DNA of 64,000 nucleotides from NCBI GenBank assembly GCA_032622095.1, contig CP136061.1:192888369-192952368 (forward strand), given 5' to 3'. Of this stretch, positions 37,647 to 49,740 are shown one piece after another (within the stretch, counting starts at the first letter, position 1; the number at the start of each line of letters is the position of its first letter). The position numbers and the translations under genes were made by a program. The notes beneath the pieces were generated by a model, which saw only the letters and a list, made by a program, of their open reading frames with translations, ran no database searches and was not told the origin of the DNA. The DNA is from Siphonodentalium dalli. Its lineage: Eukaryota > Mollusca > Scaphopoda > Gadilida > Siphonodentaliidae.

Positions 37647-38055
37647 TTAACCCTTTACCCAACAAACCGGCCAAAACCGGCCAAATAAAGCTTCAACAGC
37701 CTAAAATATCTTCGGTCTGTCTCAATAGAACCATACAAATATGGATATCATTGGAACCGGCTCCTTGACCACATTGTGATAGTTAGTTATGCCCTGTGCC
37801 AATGCATTCTCTTATATATGCGAGTCGACCATAGGTCGCCTCGCATATATAAGAGAATGCATTGGCCTAAAAAATAAAAAAAAATTAACACTTTTTACCA
37901 TTTTTTACCATTTTTTCTTATATTCTTTAACAATTTTATAATTTTTAATGTATTAAGCCAATGCATTCTCTTATATATGCGAGGCGACCTATGGTCGACT
38001 CGCATATATAAGAGAATGCATTGGCACAGGGCCCTTCTGTTGTGTAAAGGGTTAA
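37647..38055. mobile_element. TTAA MITE with two mirror-image cruciforms
   Basis: TTAA at both ends, termini CCCTTTACCCAACA and, inverted, CCCTTTACACAACA. Inside are two perfect or near-perfect hairpins built on GCATTCTCTTATATATGCGA and its complement (about 37800-37864 and 37962-38026). The second is the reverse complement of the first, so the whole element is a palindrome of palindromes around an A/T-rich spacer at 37866-37955. Confidence 0.75.
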
Positions 38056-38920
38056 AGATGGTCTATCTCTTCCAGGCCACAATGACATTTTACAACAACA
38101 ACATATTTTTTCTAAATCCTCATTGCAATGCTACAAATAGCTATTTTGTGAATAAAATTGAACATGGGGGTATATTATTTATCTATTAAGCAATAATAAG
38201 GTTGTTTAATTGATCTTAATTCGCTGTAAATCTCTTAGTAAAAGGGGGACTGTACACTAAATCCAGCCATATCTCCTATTATACTCACCAGAACATATGA
38301 AACAAATTAATGAATTTCAGCCATGGATGAGTGCAAAATACACTAATTTACTTTATGAACGATGTAAAACAACATAGTAATTATAATGAAAATCAGTGGC
38401 TCGAGTCACTCTTTACCACCTAATAGCAAATATCGCTGGACACCTGGTGACGAATTTTTATGTACTAATAATAAAACGATCCAGGTACAGGCAAAAAATG
38501 TCAAATCATGTCACCAGATCATTTTCATTATAATTACCATGTTGCTTACATTATTCATAGAGCACATGAGTGTATTTTGCACTCATACATGGCTCAAATT
38601 CATTCATTTGTTGCATGTATTCTGTCAAGTATAATAGGAGATGGTCCCATAATTGGCTAGATTTAGATTACACTCCCCTTTAAAATGCAATTTGCCTTGA
38701 TAGAATTCTCTCTCTTGGTATGCTCAAACATTTTTTCGTGCAAATTTCTTTTCTAAATATAGCCCCTAAAACTGTTCCATGATTGTCATAAATATTCTAA
38801 ATAAAATTAATATAAAATTAATACTAATTGACAGAAGATAGATTCATATTTATTATTTAATACCCTGGAATCCAGCGGAATCTATATATATAAAACTTAC
38901 TGGGTAGAGATAGACCATCT

Positions 38921-39115
38921 TTAACCCTTTGATGACTGGAGCTTCCTAATTTGTTTGTGAAAACCCTGTGCCAATGCATACCTTGATCTTGAAAGCCAGT
39001 GCATTCTCTTATATATATGCGAGGCTCCCTGTGGGAGACTGGCATATATAAAAGAATGCACTGGTACATTATCTTTAATGCTGCACTAACACAGCTCCCG
39101 CAATGAAAGGATTAA
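38921..39115. mobile_element. TTAA MITE (TGCATTCTCTTATATATGC family), copy 4
   Basis: TTAA at 38921 and 39112; termini CCCTTTGATGACTGGAGC and, inverted, CCTTTCATTGCGGGAGC. The interior has the shared 'gccagtgcattctcttatat' hairpin. It lies 150 bp beyond the fucosidase stop. Confidence 0.75.
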
Positions 39116-39197
39116 AGCACCTTGTAATTTTCAGTGTTAGATCACACCTAATAATTTCGTAATGATCTATAAAGTCTATATATTATTATTTTGCATA

Positions 39198-39203
39198 TTT
39201 ATT
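39198..39203 (-). promoter_or_regulatory. Likely polyadenylation signal of the fucosidase gene
   Basis: AATAAA on the minus strand 62 bp past the stop codon, before the TTAA MITE at 38921-39115. Confidence 0.55.
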
Positions 39204-39264
39204 TACAAATACATGACAAAGTAGGTCAGTAGCTTTTTACATGTGCATGCACAGCTATAAGGAA

Positions 39265-39505
39265 TTAGTTATAAAGTGCAGTAAATTTAAACACCCATGA
39301 CCACATGCATGGCATTTCATTGAATGGTATAACTGGAATCTGAATTTGAATTCCTCCGGATTGGTCTTTTTGCCAATAGAGATGTCCATGTCGACCAACA
39401 AGAGTTATGGTGGTATCCTGTGTAGGTTGCGGGGCACCCAATCTTAACACCTTGTCAGGCCAATCTGACACAATGGCATAGACTGTTGTTCCTTTGGATG
39501 TGTAC
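39265..39505 (-). CDS. FUCA: Fucosidase last exon: C-terminal beta domain and stop
   Basis: The acceptor is tttcag (ending 39506). It completes the Trp codon, then YTSKGTTVYAIVSDWPDKVL, RLGAPQPTQDTTITLVGRHG and the end MPCMWSWVFKFTALYN with TAA at 39267-39265. This is the C-terminal Greek-key domain of animal fucosidases; human FUCA2 ends similarly with MPCKWGWALALTNV. The reading frame is intact to the stop. Confidence 0.93.
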
Positions 39506-39559
39506 CTGAAAGAAATGAGAAGTGTTTGCCTTCAGTTATGGACATAGTTTGGGAGGGGG

Positions 39560-41480
39560 TCAAGTTCAAATTTGGTCACTGTCCGATTATTCTTAAAAAA
39601 ACGGGACGTATTATGTTATTGGTCCGTCCATCTGATGTCTGTCTGTCCTGCATTGGCTTCTTTCGTTTCCAGATGATAACTTTAGTAGGTTATAAGCAAC
39701 TAAATAATTGAAATTATGCCCCTTGGCATTTGTGTAGGGAAACTCGAGTCGGCATAAAAAAAATACCGGCAGCTGAAGGGTGTATAATATATTCGGTTGT
39801 TTAATGTGAAAGAAAAAAGAAATTCATAGGCTATGTTAATTCCTCGACCATTTGTGTGGGATTGTTCGTCAAGTGGCTACATTGATCGCCAAATTTGGTA
39901 GGGGGTGGGGGTATTTTTCTATACTGAAATTTTGTGCACAAAAAAAAGGGGGATAGTTGTGGAAATGGCAATTTATTTCCAGTAATAAGTATGGTAAGAC
40001 ACCATTTCTTTTTTGACTACTTATATCCGATGTGGAGTTATACACGCAAAAATATTTAAAGTTTGGCTCAGTACGGTAATGAATCATGGGTATGGCTTAA
40101 CCCTAACACTGTCGCCTATGGGAAATATTTAGTTGATTGTAACCAGTAAGACCGAACTGAATGAAATTTGGTATGTAAATATACTAGCCCAAAATACATG
40201 GCTTCGAATTTGGGTTCCGCCCACCAATATTCACCAGATTTATGGCTCTTTGTTGGAATTAACACAGGCGTATTTTGCCACACCCTAATGATGTTCTTGT
40301 TTAACTGGAAAATCACAGTTTTTCTGTTATCCCAATGATTACTTGAGCAATATCCAACAGAATTTATATGGATATTCTCTTTGTGGCTAACATTTGAGAA
40401 TACTCCGGTCAAGTTCGAATTTGGTCCTTTTCTTCTCAGAAATACTTAATTTTGTGGATTTCTAGATAATAATTTGAACAATGTTTTAACAGAATTTCTC
40501 GATATTTGATAAATGGTTTATAGTTAAGAAAACACAGGTCAAATTCTAATTTGGTCACGGCCTTTGTTCGACTTATAAACCATATCTTTTGCGTTGCCTA
40601 AATGATAACTTGAGCAATCTTCAAAGGAATGTTGTTTTTTGGTATGTGGTTAACCTTTGAGAACATGCAAGTCGTAATCTTAACCACCTCTTTTTGGGGG
40701 ATGTGGAGGTCAGCGACCTTTTATTAAAGCTATAGCTGCATAATGCACTGCTCTATTACAATTTTTTCTGAAACCTATTTTAATTCTCATGAAGTTTATA
40801 GTGTATAAAATAACATGTTGGAACCAGTGTGTCCTGAGATATAATACTGGGTATCTTATTTGATAATGAATTTTCTATCCTTTTATTATACGCCCATTTT
40901 AAAAAATGGGACGTATTATGTTATTGGCCCGTCTGTACTTCCATCTGTTCGCATATTTCATTTCCAGATGATAACTTTAGATAGTCTCAACTGAATCAAA
41001 TGAAATTTGGTGGGTGGGTTAACTAGCACAAAATACAGGTCAAGTTCAAATTCTGGTTTCGCCCACTAATTTTCACCAGAGTTACGGTCCTTTTGTTGGA
41101 ATTTGCACTCAATTTTAGTTTCCAGATGATAACTTTAGTAAGTCGGAACTGAATGGAATGAAATTTTTAATGTGGGTTTACTGGCACAAAATACAGATCA
41201 AGTTTTAATGTGGGTTCTGCCCACAAACTTTCACCAGATATGGCCCTTAGTTGAAATTACCACAGGTGTTGCCATGCCCTAGTGATGCTCTTGTTACATA
41301 TAGTTTTGTTGTCCTAGAGGGAAACCTATTTTTTGTATTATTCAATAATTTAATCATAACCTGTCAATTCACAGAATACTGTAAAACAATTGATTGCCAC
41401 TTCATTAGCAATTTAGGGGGAGACGTTTTTACCAATACTGGGATTAAATTATAAGAAATAACTCGTGTTTAAATAAAAGG
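39560..41480. repeat. Degenerate tandem repeat with CCAGATGATAACTTTAG motif
   Basis: The blocks 'ccagatgataactttag', 'aaaatacaggtcaagttc' and 'tttcaccagagttatgg' recur near 40190-40260, 40970-41110 and 41125-41250. Two copies of 'gggacgtattatgttattgg' (39603 and 40910) mark element starts; the second follows the palindrome CCCATTTTAAAAAATGGG. It lies inside the last fucosidase intron. Confidence 0.55.
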
Positions 41481-41532
41481 TACTCAATCTGATTTGATGG
41501 TCCCCATATCATCAGATTCCAACAACATTTTT

Positions 41533-43329
41533 AGCTCAACTTTACTTTGTAAAGTTTGAGCTATTGCCATGGCTTTGTCGTCCGTCGTCCGTGTGTGCGT
41601 GTGTACGTAAGGCGTCAACAATGCAGTCTACAGGTCGTACCTTTGGTCGGAAATTTGTCATAGCTGTTGACATCAACATTTAGACCAGAATGATTAATTT
41701 TGGGGTCATTCGGTAAAAAAACATGGCCGCCAGTGGCCATCTTGCATTTCAAAATTAAATCCATTAGCACGGACTGCAGGGCGTACTGTTTGTCTGATCG
41801 TCATGAAATTTGTCATGGATGTTAATATTGACATGTAGATGGGAACGAGTAATTTTGGGGTCATTCGGCCAAAAAACATGGCCGCCAGCAGGCATCTTTG
41901 ATTTCACTCTTTGTATGACTAAATCCTTTAGCACGGGGTACAGGTCGTACCTTTATTCCGATCATCATAAAATTTGTCATGGCTGTTGAAATTGGAATGT
42001 AGATGGGAACGAGTCATTTTGGGGTCATTCGGACAAAAAACATGGCCGCCAGTGGCCATCTTGGATTTCAAAATTCAATCCATTAGCACGGGCCACAGGT
42101 CGTACTGTTCGTCTGATCATCATGAAATTTGTCATGGATGTTAATATTGACATGTAGATGGGAACGAGTAATTTTGGGGTCATTTGGCCCAAAAACATGG
42201 CCGCCAGCAGCCATCTTGGATTTTAATCTTTGTATGACTAAATCCTTTAGCACGGGCTACAGGTCGTACCTTTAGTCTGATCATCATAAAATTTGTCAAG
42301 AATGTTAATAATGACATGTAGATGGGAACGAGTCATTTTGGGGTCATTCGGCCAAAAAAACATGGCCGCCAGCAGGCATCTTTGATTTCACTCTTTGTAT
42401 GACTAAATCCTTTAGCACGGGGTACAGGTCGTACCTTTATTCCGATCATCATAAAATTTGTCATGGCTGTTGAAATTGGAATGTAGATGGGAACGAGTCA
42501 TTTTGGGGTCATTCGGACACAAAACATGGCCGCCAGTGGCCATCTTGGATTTCAAAATTCAATCCATTAGCACGGGCCACAGGTCGTACTGTTCGTCTGA
42601 TCATCATGAAATTTGTCATGGATGTTAATATTGACATGTAGATGGGAACGAGTAATTTTGGGGTCATTTGGCCCAAAAACATGGCCGCCAGCAGCCATCT
42701 TGGATTTTACTCTTTGTATGACTAAATCCTTTAGCACGGGCTACAGGTCGTACCTTTAGTCTGATCATCATACAATTTGTCATGGATGTTAATATTGAGA
42801 TGTAGATGGGAACGAGTAATTTTGGGGTCATTTAGCCCAAAAACATGGCCGCCAGCAGCCATCTTGAATTTTACTCTTTGTATGACTAAATCCTTTAGCA
42901 CGGGCTACAGGCCGTACCTTTAGTCTGATCAACATAAAATTTGTCTTGGCTGTTAACAATGACATGTAGATGGGAACGAGTAATTTTGGGGTCATTCGGC
43001 CGAAAAACATGGCCGCCAGCAGCCATCTTTGATTTTACTCTTTGTATGACTAAATCCTTTAGCACGGGCTACAGGTCGTACCTTTAGTCTGATCATCATA
43101 AAATTTGTCATGGATGTTAACGATGACATGTAGATGGGATACAATCATTTTGGGGTCATTCGGCCGAAAACATGGCCGCCAGCAGCCATCTTGGATTTTA
43201 CTTTTCTCTTCATGTCTATAAACTAGTATTAGACATTCAACTTTCCACATCCCTAATCGCTCCATTGACTGTAATACATTAAATTATTCCCTTTCCAAGT
43301 TGAGCTACAGTGTCATTGACACTTTCATT
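41533..43329. mobile_element. Pearl/HINE-like element, type B, copy 2 (intact)
   Basis: Same hairpin start and AAGTTGAGCTACAG end as copy 1, with about ten core units of roughly 160 bp. Two unit subtypes alternate, one with 'gactaaatcctttagcac' and one with 'attcaatccattagcac', so the array has grown as pairs. The uninterrupted 3' region (about 43200-43260) shows the insertion site occupied in copy 1. Between 39505 and 43939 it is intronic. Confidence 0.7.
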
Positions 43330-43609
43330 TTAAATGCCACTTCAATTATCAGAATCGAGTTATTGCCCAAAAATAATGCTAACCACAGTCAACTATAGTA
43401 TACAATACAATTGCCCAAAACCTGTTATTTATCAACATTTTGTTCAACGAAATTTTGCCGGTTTGTCAAATCTCTGACACAAAAAAAGCCACTTGATGTT
43501 AGAGTTATCCGTCTTCATCCGCAATTTGGTCTGAGACCGTCTTCTCGTCGGACTATTACTGGGCCACCGAAAATTATCAGTGGTGAAAAATAATACATTT
43601 AAAAAATTG

Positions 43610-43745
43610 ATATCTGATAACTTCGAGCTTTGATGGGTTGGTTCCTCGACTCAAATCAAATATTTTTTACCCTCCGAAGCCAAGGAAATAGTAATTTGCG
43701 AGCGTTAATTTGGATTATGCATCTTTTAGGTTAGGAATCTTAATT
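43610..43745. repeat. Fragment of the TACTCAATCCGATCAG palindromic MITE
   Basis: 'gctttgatgggttggttcct', 'cgactc' and 'gaagccaaggaaatagtaat' match the right arm of 56678-57114. Only one arm is present. Confidence 0.55.
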
Positions 43746-43938
43746 TTACAATAACTTTCTATGTGTATTACAGAATTTGTCTTCAAACTTTTCGGTTATA
43801 ATATAAATCTTGAGGCAGCTGTCAAATGTTAGAAGCAACAGTAGATTTTTACATTACAAATAATGGCATGGCACAGCAATGTTTTAGAATTATAGTCATA
43901 ATAATATAGTCATCAAACTGTTATCCCCATTTACCTAC

Positions 43939-44109
43939 CACACATCACCAGTTATAGTATCATTATGGTGTGTCCATGGTTTAGTGTGGTATATTGTTTG
44001 TCCATTTATCTCAAGCCATGATCCCATCTGTTGAAGGCGCTCCTCGAAAATTGGCACGATCATACCATCTTTAGTTGGGCCGATGTTGATCAGCATATTT
44101 CCTCCACAA
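43939..44109 (-). CDS. FUCA: Fucosidase exon: NIGPTKDG region
   Basis: The acceptor is tctaacag (ending 44110). A split Ser codon is completed, then [40 protein letters not shown] and [16 protein letters not shown] follow, strongly conserved in GH29. Two donors overlap at the end: gtg|gtaggt at 43938, which keeps the frame by splitting a Trp codon, and tag|gtaaat, which would leave an in-frame stop. The first is chosen because the next exon completes W-Y-T-S-K as in human FUCA1. Confidence 0.94.
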
Positions 44110-44953
44110 CTGTTAGACAAAAATTAGAAACATTCACTAAGAAACGATCCCAAGTTGCACTGTCCTGTCGAAAAATACCCCAAATTATGTAGTTCTCATT
44201 AAAGCAACAGGATCGTTGATACTATAAAATTTCATAAAGAAAGACATGGAAATCAATTTAACACACACATTAAATTCACACAAAGTTGGTTTGGTTGATT
44301 GTTTGCGGCAGTTTTTTGCTTTGGTGCTGAAATGACATAGTTTCCAATCCTTGCATGGTTTTACTAAACACTCACCACTTCCACAGCTTATCGTGTTGTT
44401 CTCATGTAATAATGGAGTGTCAAGCCTATATTGTGCTCGAAATTAGATGGTGTATCTCTTCCTATAACAAGTTTTATATAGTTTCCTGTGTATTAAAGAA
44501 TAAATATGAATCGGAGACCCCTGTCTGGAAACGCTTCTATGAATTAATATTTATTTCATTTTTAATTTTCGGGTATAATATACATACAATCAATTTGGGA
44601 CATTTCCTTCCGAAATTATTATAAGTGGTAGCTCGCTTTTGTCACGTTCTATGATCAAAATATATCGATAAATGCATTAACAAAAATCCACTAGTGATAA
44701 CTCTATCTAAAAATTATAACAAAAATAGTTAACGAAAAATGGTCCCACTTGATTATCGCATTATATAGGAAAATATTGATATAAAATTACTAGTAATTGA
44801 TAGAAGCGTTTCCGGACAGGTGTCTTCGGCTCATATCTATTATATTTATACCCTGTGTTTTGGAAGAGATAGACCATCTTTAAATATGACTTCAACTGTT
44901 CAAGAATATTTCGTAGTGATCGTGAAAAAAAACAAAAAACAATGAGCATATAC

Positions 44954-45086
44954 CTCACCGTTCTAGCCATGGTGTCGAGTATCTCGTCGATTGTCAGATA
45001 ATCCCTTAGCACCGCATTTCTTCGATAACCCCACGATTTCTTGTCTATAGTCAATGCATTCTCCCATTTGTGCGACTGTAGTTGTC
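44954..45086 (-). CDS. FUCA: Fucosidase exon: KWE acid/base region
   Basis: The acceptor is cctgcag (the AG at 45088-45087) and the donor is ag|gtatat at 44953. Encodes GQLQSHKWENALTIDKKSWG then YRRNAVLRDYLTIDEILDTM. The Glu of KWE matches the proposed acid/base of human FUCA1 (residue numbering from memory). The family signature usually has a Cys two residues after that Glu; here it is Ala (KWENA), so the PROSITE-type pattern is not met. The rest aligns well, so the residue may not be essential. Confidence 0.92.
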
Positions 45087-46301
45087 CTGCAAGAAACTGC
45101 TCCATAACTTATCATATGTGATTTTCGTCTGGTTTTGAATTTTGGTCGGGCGCCGAATACAAAGAAAGTCAATAATTAAAGATGACCCGACAGATTGCCA
45201 CCCATAATGTTTGCCTTAGTTCTATTATTTCCCTTATAAAATCAGCCCGGTAACACCAATGTAAACCAGTGTAAATCACGGTCTGCGTGGGTTTACTGTG
45301 GTGAATTGAGATTTCACCTTGATAAACCAACGTAATGTGAGGCTTTGCATTGATTCTAAAAAAATAGGGTGTTTCAAAAACATAGGAAGGTCGGACTACA
45401 TCCAGTAAACAGGGTAGTTTGGCCCCTGGTGGCTCAGCTGGTAAGTTGCACAGCATATTAGGCCAACATGAGCCGCCAGCATGCAGTGATAACTCAAGTT
45501 ACGATTATTCGACATAAAATTTAGTATGTGTGGATTAATCACATGGAAATTCGAATTTGGTTTCAATCCGACCATTTTTCAACTTAGAATTTGCCAATAA
45601 TTATGTTGGTATCTAATAAAATATGTTAACAGCATAGACAGTTGGAAGCAATGTTTGATTCATTGATTGTTCCCAGAATCAAAATTTCATTTCGAAATAA
45701 AGTCACCTATCAAATAAAGTCACCTATCAAATAAAGCAACCTTATTCGGGGGATGTGTGACCTAGCTAGTGGACTTTTGTTAATGTACATATCGACCTAT
45801 TTTGATCATAGAACGTGACAGAAGTGAGCTACCACTTATACTTAAATATTGTGCATCTCTTCCTGGTCACAGTTACAACAACATACTTTATATAACCCGA
45901 TTTCAAGGCTACAAATACCCTTTTCTGTGAATAAAACAAAGAAAGAACTGAAGGTTGGGTATAATATTTGTGTATAAATGCATAATAAAGTGGCTTATTC
46001 CTGCAAAATATCTTAATCTAAATGTCATATTGCATTGACGGAGAGTACTGACGATATAGAGTTCTTCCCCCTTGCTGCGCTCCGAATGCGCCTGAAGTTT
46101 CCGTTATAAAAATAGCACATAAAACTGTCCCGAAAGGGTGTGTGTATTACACCAGAACAAAATCGAAATAAAATCAATGTTCTCAGTGAAGTTTACCGAG
46201 ATTGCACAAAACAGGTCATATACATGTGCATGCATGGCTTGCGTACTGGGCGTATCACATCAAACGATCGAGTCAGTGCCTGGCTGAGCTATATGTTTTA
46301 C

Positions 46302-46399
46302 CTGGATCATACTTGTCGCCACAGTTGTATAAACCACCATGGTTACAGCTAGTGTAAGTTCCCCATCTATCATTAACAACCACGTTCTTTTTCACGGGA
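46302..46399 (-). CDS. FUCA: Fucosidase exon: VVVNDRWG region
   Basis: The acceptor is atttttcag (ending 46400) and the donor is ag|gtaaaa at 46301. The first base completes a Ser codon, then [18 protein letters not shown] and [14 protein letters not shown], matching human [22 protein letters not shown]. Ends phase 1. Confidence 0.93.
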
Positions 46400-46482
46400 C
46401 TGAAAAATAATCAAATATGGTGTATCTCTTTCCTGAGCTTTATGTACAGATTATCTGGAGTCCCGGGTGACAATCGATTGTC

Positions 46483-46790
46483 TTTAATCCGATACTCAAT
46501 CCGATCAGACGCTCCTAAATTACTATTTCTTTGGCTTCGGGGGTAAAAAATATTTGATTCGAGTCGAGGAACCCACCCATCAAAGCTCAGAGTGATTAGA
46601 TATCGATGTTTGAAATGTGCTGTTTCTATTGTTTGTGGCCCAATCTTTTCGAGGACCACGTGCTAAAGACGGACACATTGCGTTGTAAGATGGATAACTC
46701 TAAAATCAAGTGGTTATTATTGTTAATAGTAAACACTTTATTTTAGAGTTATCCATCTTAGAACAGCAATTTGTCCATTTTTAGGTTGGT
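46483..46790. mobile_element. Partial palindromic MITE (TACTCAATCCGATCAG family)
   Basis: The left arm starts TACTCAATCCGATCAGACGC as in 56678-57114, and the central hairpin 'taactctaaaatcaagtgg' with its complement is present. The outer part of the right arm is missing. It lies just upstream of the VVVNDRWG exon, within the intron. Confidence 0.6.
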
Positions 46791-46916
46791 TAAATGTTCC
46801 CTTTGTACAGCCGTCACAATTCAATCAACGCTACCGTTACGGTACGATATTTCCGTGGTACGAAATACTCTCATCGCCTAATTTCGTCTTGAATGTCGAT
46901 CTATTCAGCGCTTTTT

Positions 46917-48393
46917 AGCTCAACTTACTTTTGTAAGTTTGAGCTATTGCCATGGTTTGGCGTCCGTCGTCCGTGTGTCCGTAACAATGACATGTAGATG
47001 GGAAACGAGTGATTTTGTCGTTCGGCCGAAAAACGTGGCCGCCAGCAGCCATCTTGGATTTTACTATTTGCATGACTAAATCCTTTGGCGCGGGCTACAG
47101 GTCGTACCTTTGGTCTGATCTTTATGAAATTTGTCATGAATGTTGACATTGACATGTAGATGGGAACGAGTCATTTTGGGGTCATTCGGCCAAAAAACAT
47201 GGCCGCTGGCAGCCATCTTGGATTTCAAGATTCAATCCATTGGCGCGGGCTACAGGTCGTACTGTTCGTCTGATCATCATGAAATTGTGTTGGTCGGAAG
47301 TTTATGAAATTTGTCATGTATGTTAACACTGACATTTGTCATGAATGTTGACATTGACATGTAGATGGGAACGAGTAATTTTGGAGTCGTTCGTCCAAAA
47401 AACATGGCCGCCAGCAGCCATCTTGGATTTTACTCTTTGCATGACTAAATCCTTTGGCGCGGGCTATAGGTTGCCTTTGGTCTAATCTTTATAAAATTTG
47501 TCATGAACGTTGACATTGACATGTGGATGGGAACGAATCATTGTGGGGTCATTCGGCCAAAAAACATGGCCGCTGGCCATCTTGGATTTCAAAATTCAAT
47601 CCATTGGCGCGGGCTACAGGTCGTACTGTTCGTCTGATCATCATGAAATTTGTCACGAATGATAACAATGACATGTAGATGGGATCGAGTCGTTTTGGGG
47701 TCATTCGGTCAAAAAACATGGCCGCCAGCAGCCATCTTGGATTTTACTCTTTGCATGACTAAATCCTTTGGTGCGGGCTACAGGTCGTAGCTTTGGTCAG
47801 ATGGTCATGAAATTTGTCATGAATTATAACAATGACATGTAGATGGGAACGAGTCGTTTTGGGGTCATTCGGTCAAAAAACATGGCCACCAGCATTTTAC
47901 TCTTTGCATGACTAAATCCTTTGGCGTGGGCTACAGGTCATACCTTTGGTCTGATCTTTATTAAATTTGTCATGGATGTTAACACTGACATGTAGATGGG
48001 AACCAGTGATTTTGGAGTCGTTCGGCCAGCAGCCATCTTGGATTTTACTCTTTGCATGACTAAATCCTTTGGCACGGGCTACAGGTTGTACCTTTGGTCG
48101 TACTGTTCGTCTGATCATCATGAAATTTGTAGGTCGTAGCTTTGGTCAGATCTTCATAAAATTTGTCATGGATGTTAACAATTATACGTAGATGGGAACG
48201 AGCCCTTCTGGGGTCAATTGGCCAAAAAAAAATGGCCACCAACAGCCATCTTGTATTTTACTCTTTGCATCACTAAATCCTTTGGCGCAAGTTAGACATT
48301 TAAATTAGCACCTTTCCTATTCCTTCATTTACTGTCAACCATTAAATTATTCCCCTACCTAAGTTGAGCTACAGTGTCATTGACACGTTCATT
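46917..48393. mobile_element. Pearl/HINE-like element, type B, copy 3
   Basis: Starts AGCTCAACTTACTTTTGTAA and ends AAGTTGAGCTACAGTGTCAT. About eight core units of roughly 160 bp, more diverged ('tttggcgcgggctacaggtc' instead of 'tttagcacgggctacagg') and with internal deletions near 48020-48130. A distinct subfamily from copies 1 and 2. Confidence 0.7.
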
Positions 48394-48555
48394 TAGTTAG
48401 CTTTCGACTGAATGCTTTCCGTCTCCATTTGGGGTGAAAAAATGTTTAGCCAAAAGTTTAGCCAAATGAAATATTTATTAGCCAAATTCGAAAAAGATTG
48501 GCTATTGGCTAATTTGGCTACCGACAGCGCGAACCCTGCATGCAGTTTAGTATAC

Positions 48556-48689
48556 CTGTCGTTGTAGAGCCACGCCAGAAATTCTGTCGAATTCCAGTAT
48601 GTATAGTTGGCCATCCATTCTCCATCGGACCATATTATCTCAGGTTCATACCTCGTTACTAGGTCATAGAGCTCCGGCATCGTTTTGGT
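48556..48689 (-). CDS. FUCA: Fucosidase exon: catalytic nucleophile IWSDGEW
   Basis: The acceptor is atttctag (ending 48690) and the donor is ag|gtatac at 48555. Encodes [20 protein letters not shown] then [20 protein letters not shown] and LYND. The Asp of SDGEW matches the catalytic nucleophile established for human FUCA1. The exon ends two bases into a codon. It follows a pearl-like array that fills the next intron. Confidence 0.95.
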
Positions 48690-49142
48690 CTAGAAATATG
48701 AACAACCACCAAGTTAGATTACAGTTGCACAAGGCAGCGTATTATAGCGTCAATCTTGATTTATTATACTAAACTGTTTAAAGGGCCACTTATCAAATAC
48801 CCAGATCACATTATAAACAACATATTCCATATTGTATACCAGTTGGAAGACGAACAAAAATATATATATTCCACCAGAATACAGAACAGTGTCGACCAAG
48901 TGATTGAAATTCTCAGATTCACCCTAAGACGTTCCCCTTTATTTACCCAGAATGCATCATAATTCACAACTAAGAGATAGAGTTATTCCCCTTCCATTGA
49001 TGATAATAATAGACTGGCAGTACAGGCCATATCGAAATAAAGCACAGAACACACGTCGGTACCTCACAGCGTCGAGTCCAATATGACTTTTCACCACAAC
49101 CTGGAAACATTGCACAACATTGTATAATGTACACAACATTCT

Positions 49143-49740
49143 ATAACAAGAAAACCATAGTCAGAAATGGTAACGCGCTCAAGATCATATATTATATACC
49201 CATGCTTGTAATTATAGAATATAAAATATATTGGTTTCGCGAATGACCAACTCAGAATTCCGTTAAAATAACAATAACAACCAGCACCTATAATTAACGA
49301 ACCGGCGGCCGACTCGGCCGCCTCCGACCACAACCATCAGTGGGCTGCAGAACGAAACATATCTATAAAAGTTGAAATATAAGACTTACAAATTATCTTT
49401 TAAATTTCTTTTATTGGTAATAGACATAGCTTGTCACAAACCAAAAATCAACATTATTGACTTAATAATGTGTAAAGGACAATAAACGAAATTGAAATTC
49501 CCAACTACACCTTTTACCGGACTCGGCCTCCTGGCCGCGCAGTTCGACTATTAAACCGGAAAAAACAATCATCTATAAATAAAATGCCCATCGGACCACA
49601 GCTATCAAGAATTTGCAGAACAGTATACACGCGGCGCGCGCTAATGACATTTTTTTTATCCATCTGAGATTTATAACAGTTACTGCGCTTTGAATAGAAT
49701 TACTTCGTGAAGTCACCGGCCCGGAGTCCCGATAACTTTC
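49143..49740. repeat. Dispersed repeat family R1, fullest copy
   Basis: Blocks 'agtcagaaatggtaacg', 'ggtttcgcgaatgaccaact', 'cggcggccgactcggccg' and 'gacatagcttgtcacaaa' recur around 52145-52240, 52585-52680, 54789-54920, 55748-55990 and 57232-57275. Comparison of copies defines the insertion points of the foldback element and the LINE. No coding frame. Confidence 0.6.

Noticed and set aside
45424-45480. tRNA-like A box (TGGCTCAGCTGGTA)
   Set aside because: No matching B box or cloverleaf follows; too little to call a tRNA or SINE.
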